Below are positions 35,825-44,277 of a DNA stretch of 55,571 nt, piece after piece; positions within the stretch are counted from its first letter, which is position 1, and the number at the start of each line of letters is the position of its first letter. The translations under genes were made by a program, and so were the position numbers. The DNA comes from Ruminococcus sp. (lineage in GTDB: Bacteria; Bacillota; Clostridia; Oscillospirales; Acutalibacteraceae). The stretch lies in NCBI GenBank assembly GCA_017404665.1, contig JAFRBX010000049.1, positions 1 through 55,571 on the forward strand, given 5' to 3'. The notes beneath the pieces are model-generated. The model made no database searches. It saw nothing but the letters and a program-made list of their open reading frames with translations, and was not told the origin of the DNA.

Positions 35825-37414
35825 TCATTCATCTTCATCATCGGTGGGGATGATGGGCAGAGAGAACCAGAAGTCGGAGCCCTCGCCGATCGTGGAATCG
35901 ACGCCGTATGCGGCGTCATGTGCGATCAGGATGTTTTTGACGATGGATAGCCCGAGTCCCGTGCCGATTTTCGCGCGGCGGTGTTCCTCCTTGACGCGGT
36001 AATAGCGATCCCAGATGTAGGAAAGCTTTTCTGCGGGGATGCCGTCGCCATGGTCGATAACGTCGATGCGGACGCGGTCATTTGTGACTGTCTGACGGAC
36101 GATAACGATTTTATCGGCGCCGATATAGTTGATCGCGTTATTGATCAGGTTGTAGAGCACCTGTGTCATGCGGAGCTCGTCACCCATGACGAACACCTCG
36201 CCGTCATGTTCAAAGACGATGTTCAGTCCGTCGTTCTCGATCAGTTTAGTATAACGGGAGAAGATGCTCTCGATGCATTTGGTGAGAGAGAACGGCTCTT
36301 TTTTCACGTCGGCGGTGTTGCTTTGCAGGCGGGAGATATCGAGCAGGTCGGTGACCAGCGAGTTCAGGCGGGTCGCTTCGTCGACGATAATCTGGATGTT
36401 TTCGGGCGTCATCTCGCCGGGGAGGTCGCGCATAACCTCGCCGTAGCCGATGATCATGGTCAGCGGCGTGCGCAGATCGTGAGAAATGTTGGAGATCAGC
36501 TCCTTTTGGAGTGAGTCGACCTTTTTCAGTTCTCCCGCAGCGAAGTTGAGGGTCGAGTTGAGCTCGGCGATTTCTCGGTAGCGACCGCCTTCGAAGGTGA
36601 CGTCGTAATCCTGCTTTGCGAGGGATTTTGCTTTTTCGTTGGCGTCGTAAATGGGACGGGAGATCATCTTCGCAAGAAATACGGCGATGAGGATGCTGAA
36701 TGCGACGATGACGGCGGTCATGATGATCAGCTGGAAACGAAGGGTATCGACGACGCTGTTGACAGGCGTGATCTCGCTTTCGACGATGAGCAGCAGCTCC
36801 TTGTCGGAGGTCGTGTTGATGATCATCGCATAGGCGAGGTTTTCGGATTCCTGGCGCTCAAAGGACGGCTCGCGCTTTTGCATGATCTCATCGCGTGTGG
36901 CAGCTTGTGAAAACAACTGACTCTGTCCGCCCTGCTGTCCATTGAAATCGGCGCCGGCACTGTTTGCGTTATCGAGCGGAAGCTTTTCATCCGGCTTGAA
37001 GGAATGCATATCGCGCTTGATGCGCGTGATGGCGGCATGTTCGCCGCCGCTGCAGACAGCCTTATCATAAAGATCGCGAACGGAATCATTAGAGATATCG
37101 GAGTAAAAGCCGGGACGGTTGCCGGATGAATAGACGCAGGAAAAGATGTCGGTATCATAGACACTGACGATCATGGAGTTCTGTTCCTCAATTTCATTTG
37201 CAAGCTCGGTAAAGCTGTCGGACTCGATATAGTCGGACAGAGAATAAGCGCAGGACTTGACCTGTCGGGTCTTGATCGTTTTGTAGAACGACTCCAGAAA
37301 AACCGTCTGGAACATCCACAGCACGATCAGCAGCAGTGCCGAAAAGATCAGAAAGCCAATCGCGAGGTGGACGCGAAGCGGCAGTTTTTTCTTAGGTTTC
37401 AAAGCGATATCCAA
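35825..37414 (-). CDS. Sensor histidine kinase
   Basis: This 529-residue membrane kinase has two membrane helices (about 17-39 and 228-250) that flank an extracellular sensor of about 190 residues. A HAMP region (250-300) follows, then the phospho-acceptor His312 in SNISHDLRTPLTM and a catalytic domain with N (LINNAINY), G1 (DHGDGIP) and G2 (GTGLGLSIVKN). The sensor is hydrophilic with a glutamine/glycine-rich stretch. The frame opens at TTG 37414 inside the regulator gene (23-base overlap), with GAGGAG immediately before it, so the true start could be slightly later. The signal is unknown. Confidence 0.88.
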   Translation of the reverse strand: MDIALKPKKKLPLRVHLAIGFLIFSALLLIVLWMFQTVFLESFYKTIKTRQVKSCAYSLSDYIESDSFTELANEIEEQNSMIVSVYDTDIFSCVYSSGNRPGFYSDISNDSVRDLYDKAVCSGGEHAAITRIKRDMHSFKPDEKLPLDNANSAGADFNGQQGGQSQLFSQAATRDEIMQKREPSFERQESENLAYAMIINTTSDKELLLIVESEITPVNSVVDTLRFQLIIMTAVIVAFSILIAVFLAKMISRPIYDANEKAKSLAKQDYDVTFEGGRYREIAELNSTLNFAAGELKKVDSLQKELISNISHDLRTPLTMIIGYGEVMRDLPGEMTPENIQIIVDEATRLNSLVTDLLDISRLQSNTADVKKEPFSLTKCIESIFSRYTKLIENDGLNIVFEHDGEVFVMGDELRMTQVLYNLINNAINYIGADKIVIVRQTVTNDRVRIDVIDHGDGIPAEKLSYIWDRYYRVKEEHRRAKIGTGLGLSIVKNILIAHDAAYGVDSTIGEGSDFWFSLPIIPTDDEDE

Positions 37415-38066
37415 CTCCTCTGAGGGTAACGATCAGCTTCGAGTAGGGTCCGAGGCTTTTGCGAAGCAGCTTGATGTGGGTGTCGAGGGTGCGGTCATCA
37501 CCAAAGAAATCGTAACCCCAGACCTTGGAAATAAGCTGTTCACGGGTGAGAGCAATGCCCTTATTGTTGACCATGTAGAACAGCAGCTCATACTCGCGGG
37601 GCGTGAGGGAGACGCGCTCGCCGTCGACAGTGACGACGCGCGCGGCAAAATCGATGGCTAAGCCTTGATAGACAAAGGAGGTCTTTTTATCGTCCTTTTT
37701 GTCGCTGCCGGCACGGCGCAGCACCGCGGCGGCGCGCATCATCAGCTCCTTGGGGGAGAAGGGCTTGACGACATAATCGTCGACGCCGGACTCAAAACCC
37801 GAAAGGCGATCGTACTCCTCGCCGCGGGCGGAAAGCATAATGATGGGAGTGTTGCTGAAGCGGCGGATCTGTTCTACCGCACCGAAGCCGTCCAGAACAG
37901 GCATCATGATGTCCATGATGATCAGGTCATAAGTGTTGTTGCGGCATTTGAGCACCGCCTGTTCACCGTTTTCCGCTTCATCGACCTCGTGACCCTCATA
38001 CAGGGCGTATTTTTTGATCAGCTCGCGGATGCGGAATTCGTCGTCGACAATGAGTAATTTGCTCAT
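37392..38066 (-). CDS. OmpR/PhoB-family response regulator
   Basis: This 224-residue regulator starts MSKLLIVDDE, behind GGGGAGGTTCAAC. Its receiver domain has Asp8-Asp9, the phosphorylated Asp52 in LIIMDIMMP and the lysine in VVKPFSPKEL. The C-terminal winged helix has SLTPREYELL, ...GDDRTLDTHIKLLRKSLG and ends TLRGVGYRFET. It pairs with the overlapping histidine kinase. An upstream in-frame ATG would add a non-conserved leader. Confidence 0.92.
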   Translation of the reverse strand: MSKLLIVDDEFRIRELIKKYALYEGHEVDEAENGEQAVLKCRNNTYDLIIMDIMMPVLDGFGAVEQIRRFSNTPIIMLSARGEEYDRLSGFESGVDDYVVKPFSPKELMMRAAAVLRRAGSDKKDDKKTSFVYQGLAIDFAARVVTVDGERVSLTPREYELLFYMVNNKGIALTREQLISKVWGYDFFGDDRTLDTHIKLLRKSLGPYSKLIVTLRGVGYRFET

Positions 38067-38404
38067 GTTGAACCTCCCCGTTAGTTTGATGATGACCGGC
38101 GCATTGTCAAAATCCTGCGCATTGACCGTTAATGATAACATATCATGAGAATGTGACGGTTGTATGATGAAAGGGTTACAGATATATATATTATAGCGTA
38201 TATCCGGAGAAGGAGCAAGAAAAAATAATAGGGACACAGCAGGAAATCGCGCTCCGCGCGTTTGACGCCTCTATATCCTGTTACAGTGTCGGGAAGGCAT
38301 ACAAATCATTTTGCTTTGATACGCGTGTCCGGAAACGAGCAGGTTTCTGTAAAACAAAAAGCAGCGCCCTTTCGGACGCCGCTTTACTAAACCGTCAAGA
38401 AAAA
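38067..38404. other. Spacer between regulator and dockerin gene
   Basis: No gene is seen. It contains an AT-rich stretch near 38180-38200 that may hold the regulator's promoter (TATAAT on the minus strand). An imperfect inverted repeat lies around 38230-38300 (GACACAG...CAGGAAAT and ATATCCTG...CAGTGTC), and a terminator follows. Confidence 0.55.
38351..38384 (-). terminator. Terminator of the first dockerin gene
   Basis: On the minus strand AGCGGCGTCC, GAAA, GGGCGCTGCT is followed by TTTTGTTTT. Confidence 0.88.
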
Positions 38405-39385
38405 TTATTCTTCGTTCTTATAGGGCTTGGTACCGTCGATGTTGCAGAGCTTCGCCAGATATCTCTGGATACGGGTAGCATCAATGATGGTAACATAACC
38501 GTCGCCGTCTACATCAGCAGTAACCAGATCGATGGACTGACCCTCGGGCAGCTCTTTGCCGGCAAGCTGATACTGGATGCAAAGTACGTCGAGTACGTCG
38601 ACGCTCTTGTCGTTGTTGACGTCGCCGGGCTTGGGATGGTTGTGCTCGGGATTGACGCAGGAGGCATACTTACCGTGATAGTTCGCGCTGGTAGTGGGAT
38701 AATATCCGTAGCAGCCGTCGCCGTAGTAAACATACCAGTTGGAGCCGTAGTTGTAGAAGCCGGTCAGAGCGTTAAGGGATTTCTGTTCGTAGTCGATGAT
38801 CTGGATGCAGCCGTCCATGTTATCTTCGTTGGGAGTACCCTCGGGAAGTGTATCATAGTCGCCTTCGTACGCGCCTTCGATGTTGGCGTCGGCGAGCTGA
38901 CGGGCATAGTTAAAGATCTCTTTGGTATCATCCATACCGCCGTTGACGCCGTTGTTCCAGATGACCAGCGGCGTATTGCCGTCGTTCGGAACAGCCGCTC
39001 TGTAGATGCGGTTCTCGGGATCGACGAGAGTCGTCTTGTAGCCGACCCATGCAACGCCTGTGCCGTCCGGCCACTTGGAGCCGATGCCGCCCCACCAGTA
39101 CAGACATACCTGGCAGTAGTCAAGACCGAGGTCGGTAGAGTTGAACTTATTCGTCCATGTAGTATTCATTTCATCTCCCTCAACAGGCAGGGGGAGCTGG
39201 AAATAAAGATACTGCACTTCGTTTTTGGAGTCGCCGCCGCAAGCGTCGATCGCTTCTTCACAGGTAGGGGTATCATTGGTGACAGTGTAGGAATCGGTGG
39301 GATGATATTCCACAGCGCCCGACGAGACTGCCGCGACAGATACTACCAGCATTACAGCAAGCAAAATGCTAATAATTTTTTTCAT
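38405..39385 (-). CDS. Secreted protein with an unrecognised domain and type I dockerin
   Basis: This 326-residue exported protein has a signal peptide (about 1-24), an N-terminal domain of about 200 residues and a C-terminal type I dockerin with two calcium loops (DVNNDKSVDVLD and DVDGDGYVTIID, about 250-315). Dockerins dock enzymes or binding proteins onto cohesin scaffolds. The N-terminal domain, with aromatic stretches (LYWWGG, PLVIWNNG) reminiscent of starch-binding modules, shares DTLPEGxPNExNMDGC and YYGxGCYGxY with the protein at 45255-47015. ATG 39385 has a perfect AGGAGG site. Carbohydrate binding is inferred; no catalytic residues are recognised. Confidence 0.82.
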   Translation of the reverse strand: MKKIISILLAVMLVVSVAAVSSGAVEYHPTDSYTVTNDTPTCEEAIDACGGDSKNEVQYLYFQLPLPVEGDEMNTTWTNKFNSTDLGLDYCQVCLYWWGGIGSKWPDGTGVAWVGYKTTLVDPENRIYRAAVPNDGNTPLVIWNNGVNGGMDDTKEIFNYARQLADANIEGAYEGDYDTLPEGTPNEDNMDGCIQIIDYEQKSLNALTGFYNYGSNWYVYYGDGCYGYYPTTSANYHGKYASCVNPEHNHPKPGDVNNDKSVDVLDVLCIQYQLAGKELPEGQSIDLVTADVDGDGYVTIIDATRIQRYLAKLCNIDGTKPYKNEE

Positions 39386-39415
39386 GAGAAATCCTCCTAA
39401 TAGATTGGTAATCAT

Positions 39416-39445
39416 ATTATAGCATAACAATAATAAGAATTACAA
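39416..39445 (-). promoter_or_regulatory. Promoter of the first dockerin gene
   Basis: On the minus strand TTGTAA, 18 bases, TATAAT, about 30 bases upstream of the ATG. Confidence 0.6.
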
Positions 39446-39627
39446 GTATTAATCGCTCACAATTTCGTTAATTTTTAATAAAAATATGAAAATTCTGTAA
39501 TATTGCATAAATTTGGAGGTCAAAAATTCACACTATCGACGAAGGGATTTCAACTGAATACAAAAACGTAGAGACGGAATAAACAAAATAAGAAACAATG
39601 AATTACATACTTATATAGTAGGTTATG

Positions 39628-39655
39628 TTGACAATTGTGATTTTGTGTGTACAAT
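39628..39655 (+). promoter_or_regulatory. Promoter of hydE
   Basis: TTGACA, 16 bases, TACAAT, about 28 bases before the hydE ATG. Confidence 0.75.
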
Positions 39656-39682
39656 GGAAGTAGTGATCGGCGGAGGGAGTAT

Positions 39683-40744
39683 ATGAAAGATCGAATCGTG
39701 GACAAGTTAAGACAATATCGTGATCTCAGCGACGCCCAGCTGCGGGAGCTGATCAAAAGCCCTGCGCACGACGAGGCGCTGATGCAGGCGGCGGACGCGG
39801 TGAGACGCGAATGGTACGGGGATAAGGTCTATCTGCGCGGTCTGATCGAGTTTACGTCGTACTGCAAACAAAACTGCCTGTACTGCGGACTCAGAGCGGG
39901 TAATAAACGCGCGCAGCGGTATCGGCTGAGCGAGGAAGAGATCCTCGCCTGCTGTGAGGAGGGGTATCGGCTGGGATACCGCACCTTTGTCCTGCAGGGC
40001 GGGGAGGACCCGTATTATACCGACGAGATGATCTGCGGGATCACGGCGGCGATCAAGGAAAGATTTCCCGACTGTGCGGTGACGCTGTCCATCGGCGAGA
40101 AACCGCGGGAAAGCTATGAGCGTTATTATCGCGCGGGCGCAGATCGCTATCTGCTGCGGCATGAGACCGCCGACCCCGTGCATTACGCAAGGCTGCACCC
40201 GGATAACATGAGCATGGAGAACCGCAGGCGCTGTCTGCGGGATCTCAAGGAGATCGGGTATCAGGTCGGCGCAGGCTTTATGGTGGGTTCGCCGTATCAG
40301 ACGACGGAGTGCCTGCTTGCCGATCTGCGGTTCTTGCAGGAGCTGCAGCCGGATATGATCGGGATCGGTCCGTTTATCTCGCACAAGGAAACGCCGTTCA
40401 AGGATGAAAAGAACGGTACGGCTGAGCTGACGCTGCGGCTGCTGTCGATCCTGCGGCTGATGTTCCCGTATGTGCTGCTGCCGTCGACCACTGCGCTGGG
40501 GACGATCCATCCGTCCGGCCGCGAGCTGGGGCTGAAAGCCGGCGCCAACGTGGTGATGCCGAATTTGTCGCCGGTGCAGGTACGGGACAAATACGCGATC
40601 TATGATAATAAGATCTGTACGGGAGAAGAAAGCGCCCAGTGCCGCGGATGTCTGGAAAGGCGCATCGAGAGCGCGGGGTACAGAGCGGTGACGGACAGGG
40701 GAGACGTCAGGCGCGCGAAGAGCGCAGTGAAGATGGAAGAATGA
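39683..40744 (+). CDS. hydE: Radical SAM maturase HydE-like
   Basis: This 353-residue radical SAM enzyme has the cluster motif CKQNCLYCG (Cys61, Cys65, Cys68, spacing Cx3Cx2C) and the HydE-type sequence IEFTSYCKQNCLYCGLR. HydE helps build the diiron subsite of [FeFe] hydrogenase with HydF and HydG, neither of which is in the window. The start has GGAGGGAG three bases upstream. A cluster of C-terminal cysteines (ICTGEESAQCRGC) may bind a second iron-sulfur cluster. Other members of this radical SAM subgroup (PylB-, BioB-like) are possible but less likely. Confidence 0.82.
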   Translation: MKDRIVDKLRQYRDLSDAQLRELIKSPAHDEALMQAADAVRREWYGDKVYLRGLIEFTSYCKQNCLYCGLRAGNKRAQRYRLSEEEILACCEEGYRLGYRTFVLQGGEDPYYTDEMICGITAAIKERFPDCAVTLSIGEKPRESYERYYRAGADRYLLRHETADPVHYARLHPDNMSMENRRRCLRDLKEIGYQVGAGFMVGSPYQTTECLLADLRFLQELQPDMIGIGPFISHKETPFKDEKNGTAELTLRLLSILRLMFPYVLLPSTTALGTIHPSGRELGLKAGANVVMPNLSPVQVRDKYAIYDNKICTGEESAQCRGCLERRIESAGYRAVTDRGDVRRAKSAVKMEE

Positions 40745-40946
40745 AGAGGGAAGGTTACTCGGCTTTGCCTCGAACAATTTGTACAATCCCTCACTTGGCA
40801 AGGGGTATTCTCTGTTTGTGGGCTTGCCGGTCGCTTGCGCTCCTCGCAATGACAGTGTGAGATGGGAGTCTTGGCAACCCTCCGGCGCGTGATACGCGTG
40901 TCCGCGCCACCTCCCTTAGAAAAGGGAGGCTCAGAAAGAGGTATTT
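40745..40946. repeat. Composite palindromic repeats before tcdA
   Basis: A degraded A-family end (CTCGCAATGACA, 40846-40857) is followed by GATACGCGTGTCC and CCTCCCTTAGAAAAGGGAGG (40910-40929). No gene is present. Confidence 0.6.
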
Positions 40947-41660
40947 ATGATCAATGAGTTTTCACGCACGGAGCTGCTGCTGGGTGCGGACGGGATGGCA
41001 AAACTGAAAAAGGCGCGGGTCGCGGTGTTTGGGATCGGCGGCGTAGGCGGCTACGCGGTCGAGGCGCTGGCGCGGTCGGGCGTTGGAGCGCTCGATCTGG
41101 TCGACAGCGACGACGTTAGCCTGACCAACATCAACCGTCAGATCATCGCGCTGCAATCGACCGTCGGAAAGCCGAAGGTCGAGGTGATGGCGACGCGCGT
41201 GAGGGATATCAATCCCGACTGTGTTGTGCGGACGCATCGGAAGTTTTTCGGACCCGATACGGCGGATGAATTTGATTTTACGCAGTATGACTACATTATC
41301 GACGCGATCGATACCGTGACGGGGAAGCTTATGCTGGTGATGCAGGCGCAGAAAGCGGGCACGCCGATTATCTCGTCAATGGGCACGGGCAACAAACTCG
41401 ACCCGACTGCGTTCACCGTGACGGATATTTACAGCACGACGTTTTGTCCGCTGGCGCGGATCATGCGCAAGGAGCTGAGAAAGCACGGGGTCAAGCGGTT
41501 GAAGGTGGTGTACTCACAGGAAGAAGCGCTGACGCCCGAGGGAGAGACGGAGGAGCTGCCGCAGGGGCGGCGATCAATACCGGGCTCCGTGTCATTTGTC
41601 CCGTCAGTCGCGGGGCTGATCCTCGCGTCGGAAGTGATCAAGGATATCATCAACCAATAA
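40947..41660 (+). CDS. tcdA: tRNA threonylcarbamoyladenosine dehydratase TcdA
   Basis: This 237-residue E1-like ThiF/MoeB-fold enzyme matches TcdA (CsdL/YgdL), which cyclises t6A37 of tRNAs to ct6A using ATP. The nucleotide-binding loop is VFGIGGVGGYAVE (27-39), and LVDSDDVSLTNINRQI is the signature stretch. GTGNKLDPTAFTVTDIYST and a late GSVSFVPSVAGLILA are characteristic. A RAGGT-type site precedes the ATG. It stands as a single gene with a terminator. Confidence 0.9.
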   Translation: MINEFSRTELLLGADGMAKLKKARVAVFGIGGVGGYAVEALARSGVGALDLVDSDDVSLTNINRQIIALQSTVGKPKVEVMATRVRDINPDCVVRTHRKFFGPDTADEFDFTQYDYIIDAIDTVTGKLMLVMQAQKAGTPIISSMGTGNKLDPTAFTVTDIYSTTFCPLARIMRKELRKHGVKRLKVVYSQEEALTPEGETEELPQGRRSIPGSVSFVPSVAGLILASEVIKDIINQ

Positions 41661-41667
41661 AATTCAG

Positions 41668-41702
41668 GCTGTCGTAAGGCTGATACGGCAGCTTTTTCTT
41701 TT
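41668..41702 (+). terminator. Terminator of tcdA
   Basis: GCTGTCGTA / TACGGCAGC (one G-U pair) is followed by TTTTTCTTTT. Confidence 0.88.
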
Positions 41703-41799
41703 GATAACTTAGCATGCGTACCAAAATAACATTCAGATTTTTATGCAAAATACCTAATTATTTTTATGGAGCTTCGGAAAGGGTTTTAACAATATTTTC

Positions 41800-41828
41800 T
41801 TGCAGTTTGCGGCTAAATATGGTATGAT
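41800..41828 (+). promoter_or_regulatory. Predicted asnB promoter
   Basis: TTGCAG, 17 bases, TATGAT, about 145 bases before the asnB start. Confidence 0.6.
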
Positions 41829-41904
41829 AAAATCAATAATGTATGCCTATATGCTATCGCTCGGGATCATCGTGATATGAACGCCCGCAGTAACGGATTG
41901 AATA

Positions 41905-41945
41905 GGTTGAGATTGCCACAGGGCTGAAGCCCTTCGCAATGACAT
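41905..41945. repeat. Palindromic element A8
   Basis: GGTTGAGATTGCCACA, GGGCTGAAGCCC, TTCGCAATGACA. It has the family ends with a short private stem. Confidence 0.75.
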
Positions 41946-41980
41946 TATGAATAGCAGAATTTTGAAAGGAGTTTTGCGAT

Positions 41981-44185
41981 ATGTGCGGTATTTGCGGCTT
42001 TACGGGTAAGCTCGAGCAAAGACAGGACGTCATACAGAAAATGACGGAGGTGATCACCCACCGCGGTCCCGACTCGGACGGCGTCTACATGGATGATTAC
42101 ATCGCGATGGGCTTTCGCAGGCTGTCGATCATCGACCTCGAGACCGGCGATCAGCCGATTTATAACGAGGACGGCAACCTGGTGCTTACCTATAACGGCG
42201 AAATATATAACTACAAGGAGCTCAAAAAGGAGCTCGAGGAAAAGGGTCACCGCTTCTCAACGACGTCGGACAGCGAGGTACTGCTTCATGCCTTTGAGGA
42301 ATGGAGCGAGGATATGTTTGAGCATCTGCGCGGCATGTTCGCGTTCGCAATCTATAACAAGGACACCAAGGCGGTGTTTTTGGCGCGCGATTTCTTCGGC
42401 ATCAAGCCGCTGCATTATACGCTGATCGGCGACGATCTGTGCTACGCGTCGGAGATCAAGAGCATCTTAGAGCATCCGGATTTTATGAAGCGCTTCAACG
42501 ACAAGGCGCTGGACGCTTATCTTTCGTTCCAGTTTGTGCCCCAGCCGATGACCTTCTTCAAGGACGTCTACTGTTTACTGCCGGGTCACTATATGTGGTA
42601 CCGCGACGGCGTGGTAGAGACGCAGCGCTACTTTGAGGCAAAGTTCAAGCCTGATATGGAAATGACCGAGGAAGAAGCGGTCAACAAGATCGAGCAGGTC
42701 TTTGAGAACAGCGTCGAAGCGCATAAGATCGCGGACGTTGAGGTCGGCTGCTTTTTGTCGTCGGGCGTGGATTCGTCCTATGTCGCCTCGTATTTTGAGG
42801 GGCAAAAGACCTTTACCGTCGGATTTGACTTCGGCGAGAAATATAATGAGATCGACTGGGCAAAATCCCTGTCGGAGAAGATCGGCGTGGAGCATCACGA
42901 GAAGCTGATCTCCAGCGAGGAATTCTGGGCGGCGGTGCCGAAGGTGCAGTATCATATGGATCAGCCGCTGGCGGATCCCTCCTGCATCGCGCTGTACTTT
43001 GTGACAAAGCTCGCGAGCGAGTATGTCAAGGTCGTGCTGTCCGGCGAGGGCGCGGACGAGCTGTTCGGCGGCTACACCTGCTATAATGATCCGCGCGTAT
43101 TCAAATGGTATCAGAAGATCGTGCCGTATTTTCTGCGCCGCGCCATCGGCTGGGTCTGCAAAAAGCTGCCCGACATCAAGGGCAGGGATTATCTGATCCG
43201 CGCGACGCATCCGCTCGAAAAGAGATATATCGGCAACGCTTATATGTATGATGAAAAGCAGAAGAAGGCGCTGCTGAAGAACCCTGAGATCGCGTCGGAT
43301 CCCGCGCGCCTGACCAGAAGGAACTACACCCGCGCGCGCCGCTATGACGACGAGACGAAGATGCAGTATCTGGACATCAACATGTGGATGGTCGGCGATA
43401 TCCTGCTCAAGGCGGACAGGATGAGCATGGCAAACTCCCTGGAGCTGCGCGTGCCCTTCCTCGATAAAGAGGTGTTCGAGGTAGCGGCGACGCTGCCGAC
43501 GCCCCTGCGCGTGAACAAATACAACACTAAATACGCGATGCGCAAGGCTGCGGCGCGGCATCTGCCCGACGAGGTTGCCGAAAAGCCGAAGCTGGGCTTC
43601 CCCGTACCGACCAGAGTGTGGCTCAGAGACGAGCATTACTATCATGTGGTCAAGGATATGTTTATGTCGACGACTGCGGAGAAGTTCTTCAACACTGAGC
43701 TGCTGCTCAATTACCTGGACGATCACTTTGAGGGCAAAGAGGACAACTCCCGCAAGATCTGGACGATCTATGTGTTCCTCGTATGGTATCAGATCTACTT
43801 CGGCGCGGTAGCGCCCGAGGATCTGAAGCCTGCCGAAAAGCCCGCGGCTCCCGCTGTCTCAGCCGAGACAGAAGAACAGGGAGAGGATGAAGTGTTCGAA
43901 GAGGAAGAAAACGGCGAAGCAGGCGAGACGAAGGTGTTCACGCCCGTCAAGGGCGGCGATGCTGCCGAAGAAGAGCCGCAGGAGGAAGCCGAAAAAGAGG
44001 CTGAACCGGAACAGGTGTATGAGGATATCTTCTCTTCCTCCGGCAAGGGCACGGCAAGACGCGTCAAGGTCGAGGAAGAAGAGGACGAGGCGCCGATATC
44101 CTTTACCGACGATATCGACCCCGATGATTTCTTCGCGAGTCTGAAGGACAAGCTCAGAGAGAATTTCGATTCCGACGAGGAATAA
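41981..44185 (+). CDS. asnB: Asparagine synthase (glutamine-hydrolysing) with an acidic tail
   Basis: This 734-residue AsnB makes asparagine from aspartate, glutamine and ATP. The mature catalytic Cys2 heads the glutaminase domain (MCGICGFTG), with RLSIIDLETGDQPI and YNGEIYNYKELK. The synthetase half has the PP-loop SSGVDSS (from Ser260) and SGEGADELFGGY. The core ends near residue 610; the last 120 or so residues are Glu/Asp/Pro-rich, low-complexity (EEEENGEAGETK, EEEPQEEAEKE) and end DDFFASLKDKLRENFDSDEE. Such a tail is unusual for AsnB. The start has AAAGGAG upstream. Confidence 0.93.
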   Translation: MCGICGFTGKLEQRQDVIQKMTEVITHRGPDSDGVYMDDYIAMGFRRLSIIDLETGDQPIYNEDGNLVLTYNGEIYNYKELKKELEEKGHRFSTTSDSEVLLHAFEEWSEDMFEHLRGMFAFAIYNKDTKAVFLARDFFGIKPLHYTLIGDDLCYASEIKSILEHPDFMKRFNDKALDAYLSFQFVPQPMTFFKDVYCLLPGHYMWYRDGVVETQRYFEAKFKPDMEMTEEEAVNKIEQVFENSVEAHKIADVEVGCFLSSGVDSSYVASYFEGQKTFTVGFDFGEKYNEIDWAKSLSEKIGVEHHEKLISSEEFWAAVPKVQYHMDQPLADPSCIALYFVTKLASEYVKVVLSGEGADELFGGYTCYNDPRVFKWYQKIVPYFLRRAIGWVCKKLPDIKGRDYLIRATHPLEKRYIGNAYMYDEKQKKALLKNPEIASDPARLTRRNYTRARRYDDETKMQYLDINMWMVGDILLKADRMSMANSLELRVPFLDKEVFEVAATLPTPLRVNKYNTKYAMRKAAARHLPDEVAEKPKLGFPVPTRVWLRDEHYYHVVKDMFMSTTAEKFFNTELLLNYLDDHFEGKEDNSRKIWTIYVFLVWYQIYFGAVAPEDLKPAEKPAAPAVSAETEEQGEDEVFEEEENGEAGETKVFTPVKGGDAAEEEPQEEAEKEAEPEQVYEDIFSSSGKGTARRVKVEEEEDEAPISFTDDIDPDDFFASLKDKLRENFDSDEE

Positions 44186-44186
44186 A

Positions 44187-44211
44187 CAGTGATCAGTGAT
44201 TAGTGGTCAGT
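44187..44211. repeat. Heptad repeat array 10 (3.5 units)
   Basis: CAGTGAT, CAGTGAT, TAGTGGT, CAGT, immediately after the asnB stop codon. Confidence 0.7.
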
Positions 44212-44233
44212 TAAAAAATGATGTTTGATTAAC

Positions 44234-44263
44234 AAGCGCCGCTCAATCGAGCGGCGCTTTGTT
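44234..44263 (+). terminator. Terminator of asnB
   Basis: A perfect AAGCGCCGCT / AGCGGCGCTT stem with a 6-base loop is followed by TGTT. Confidence 0.85.
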
Positions 44264-44277
44264 ACCATTAGTTGATT

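Larger units (their letters stand above)
41703..41980. other. asnB leader region
   Basis: No gene is seen. It holds a promoter at 41800-41828 and palindromic element A8 (41905-41945) in the presumed 5' untranslated part of asnB. No T-box or other recognised riboswitch was seen. Confidence 0.55.
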
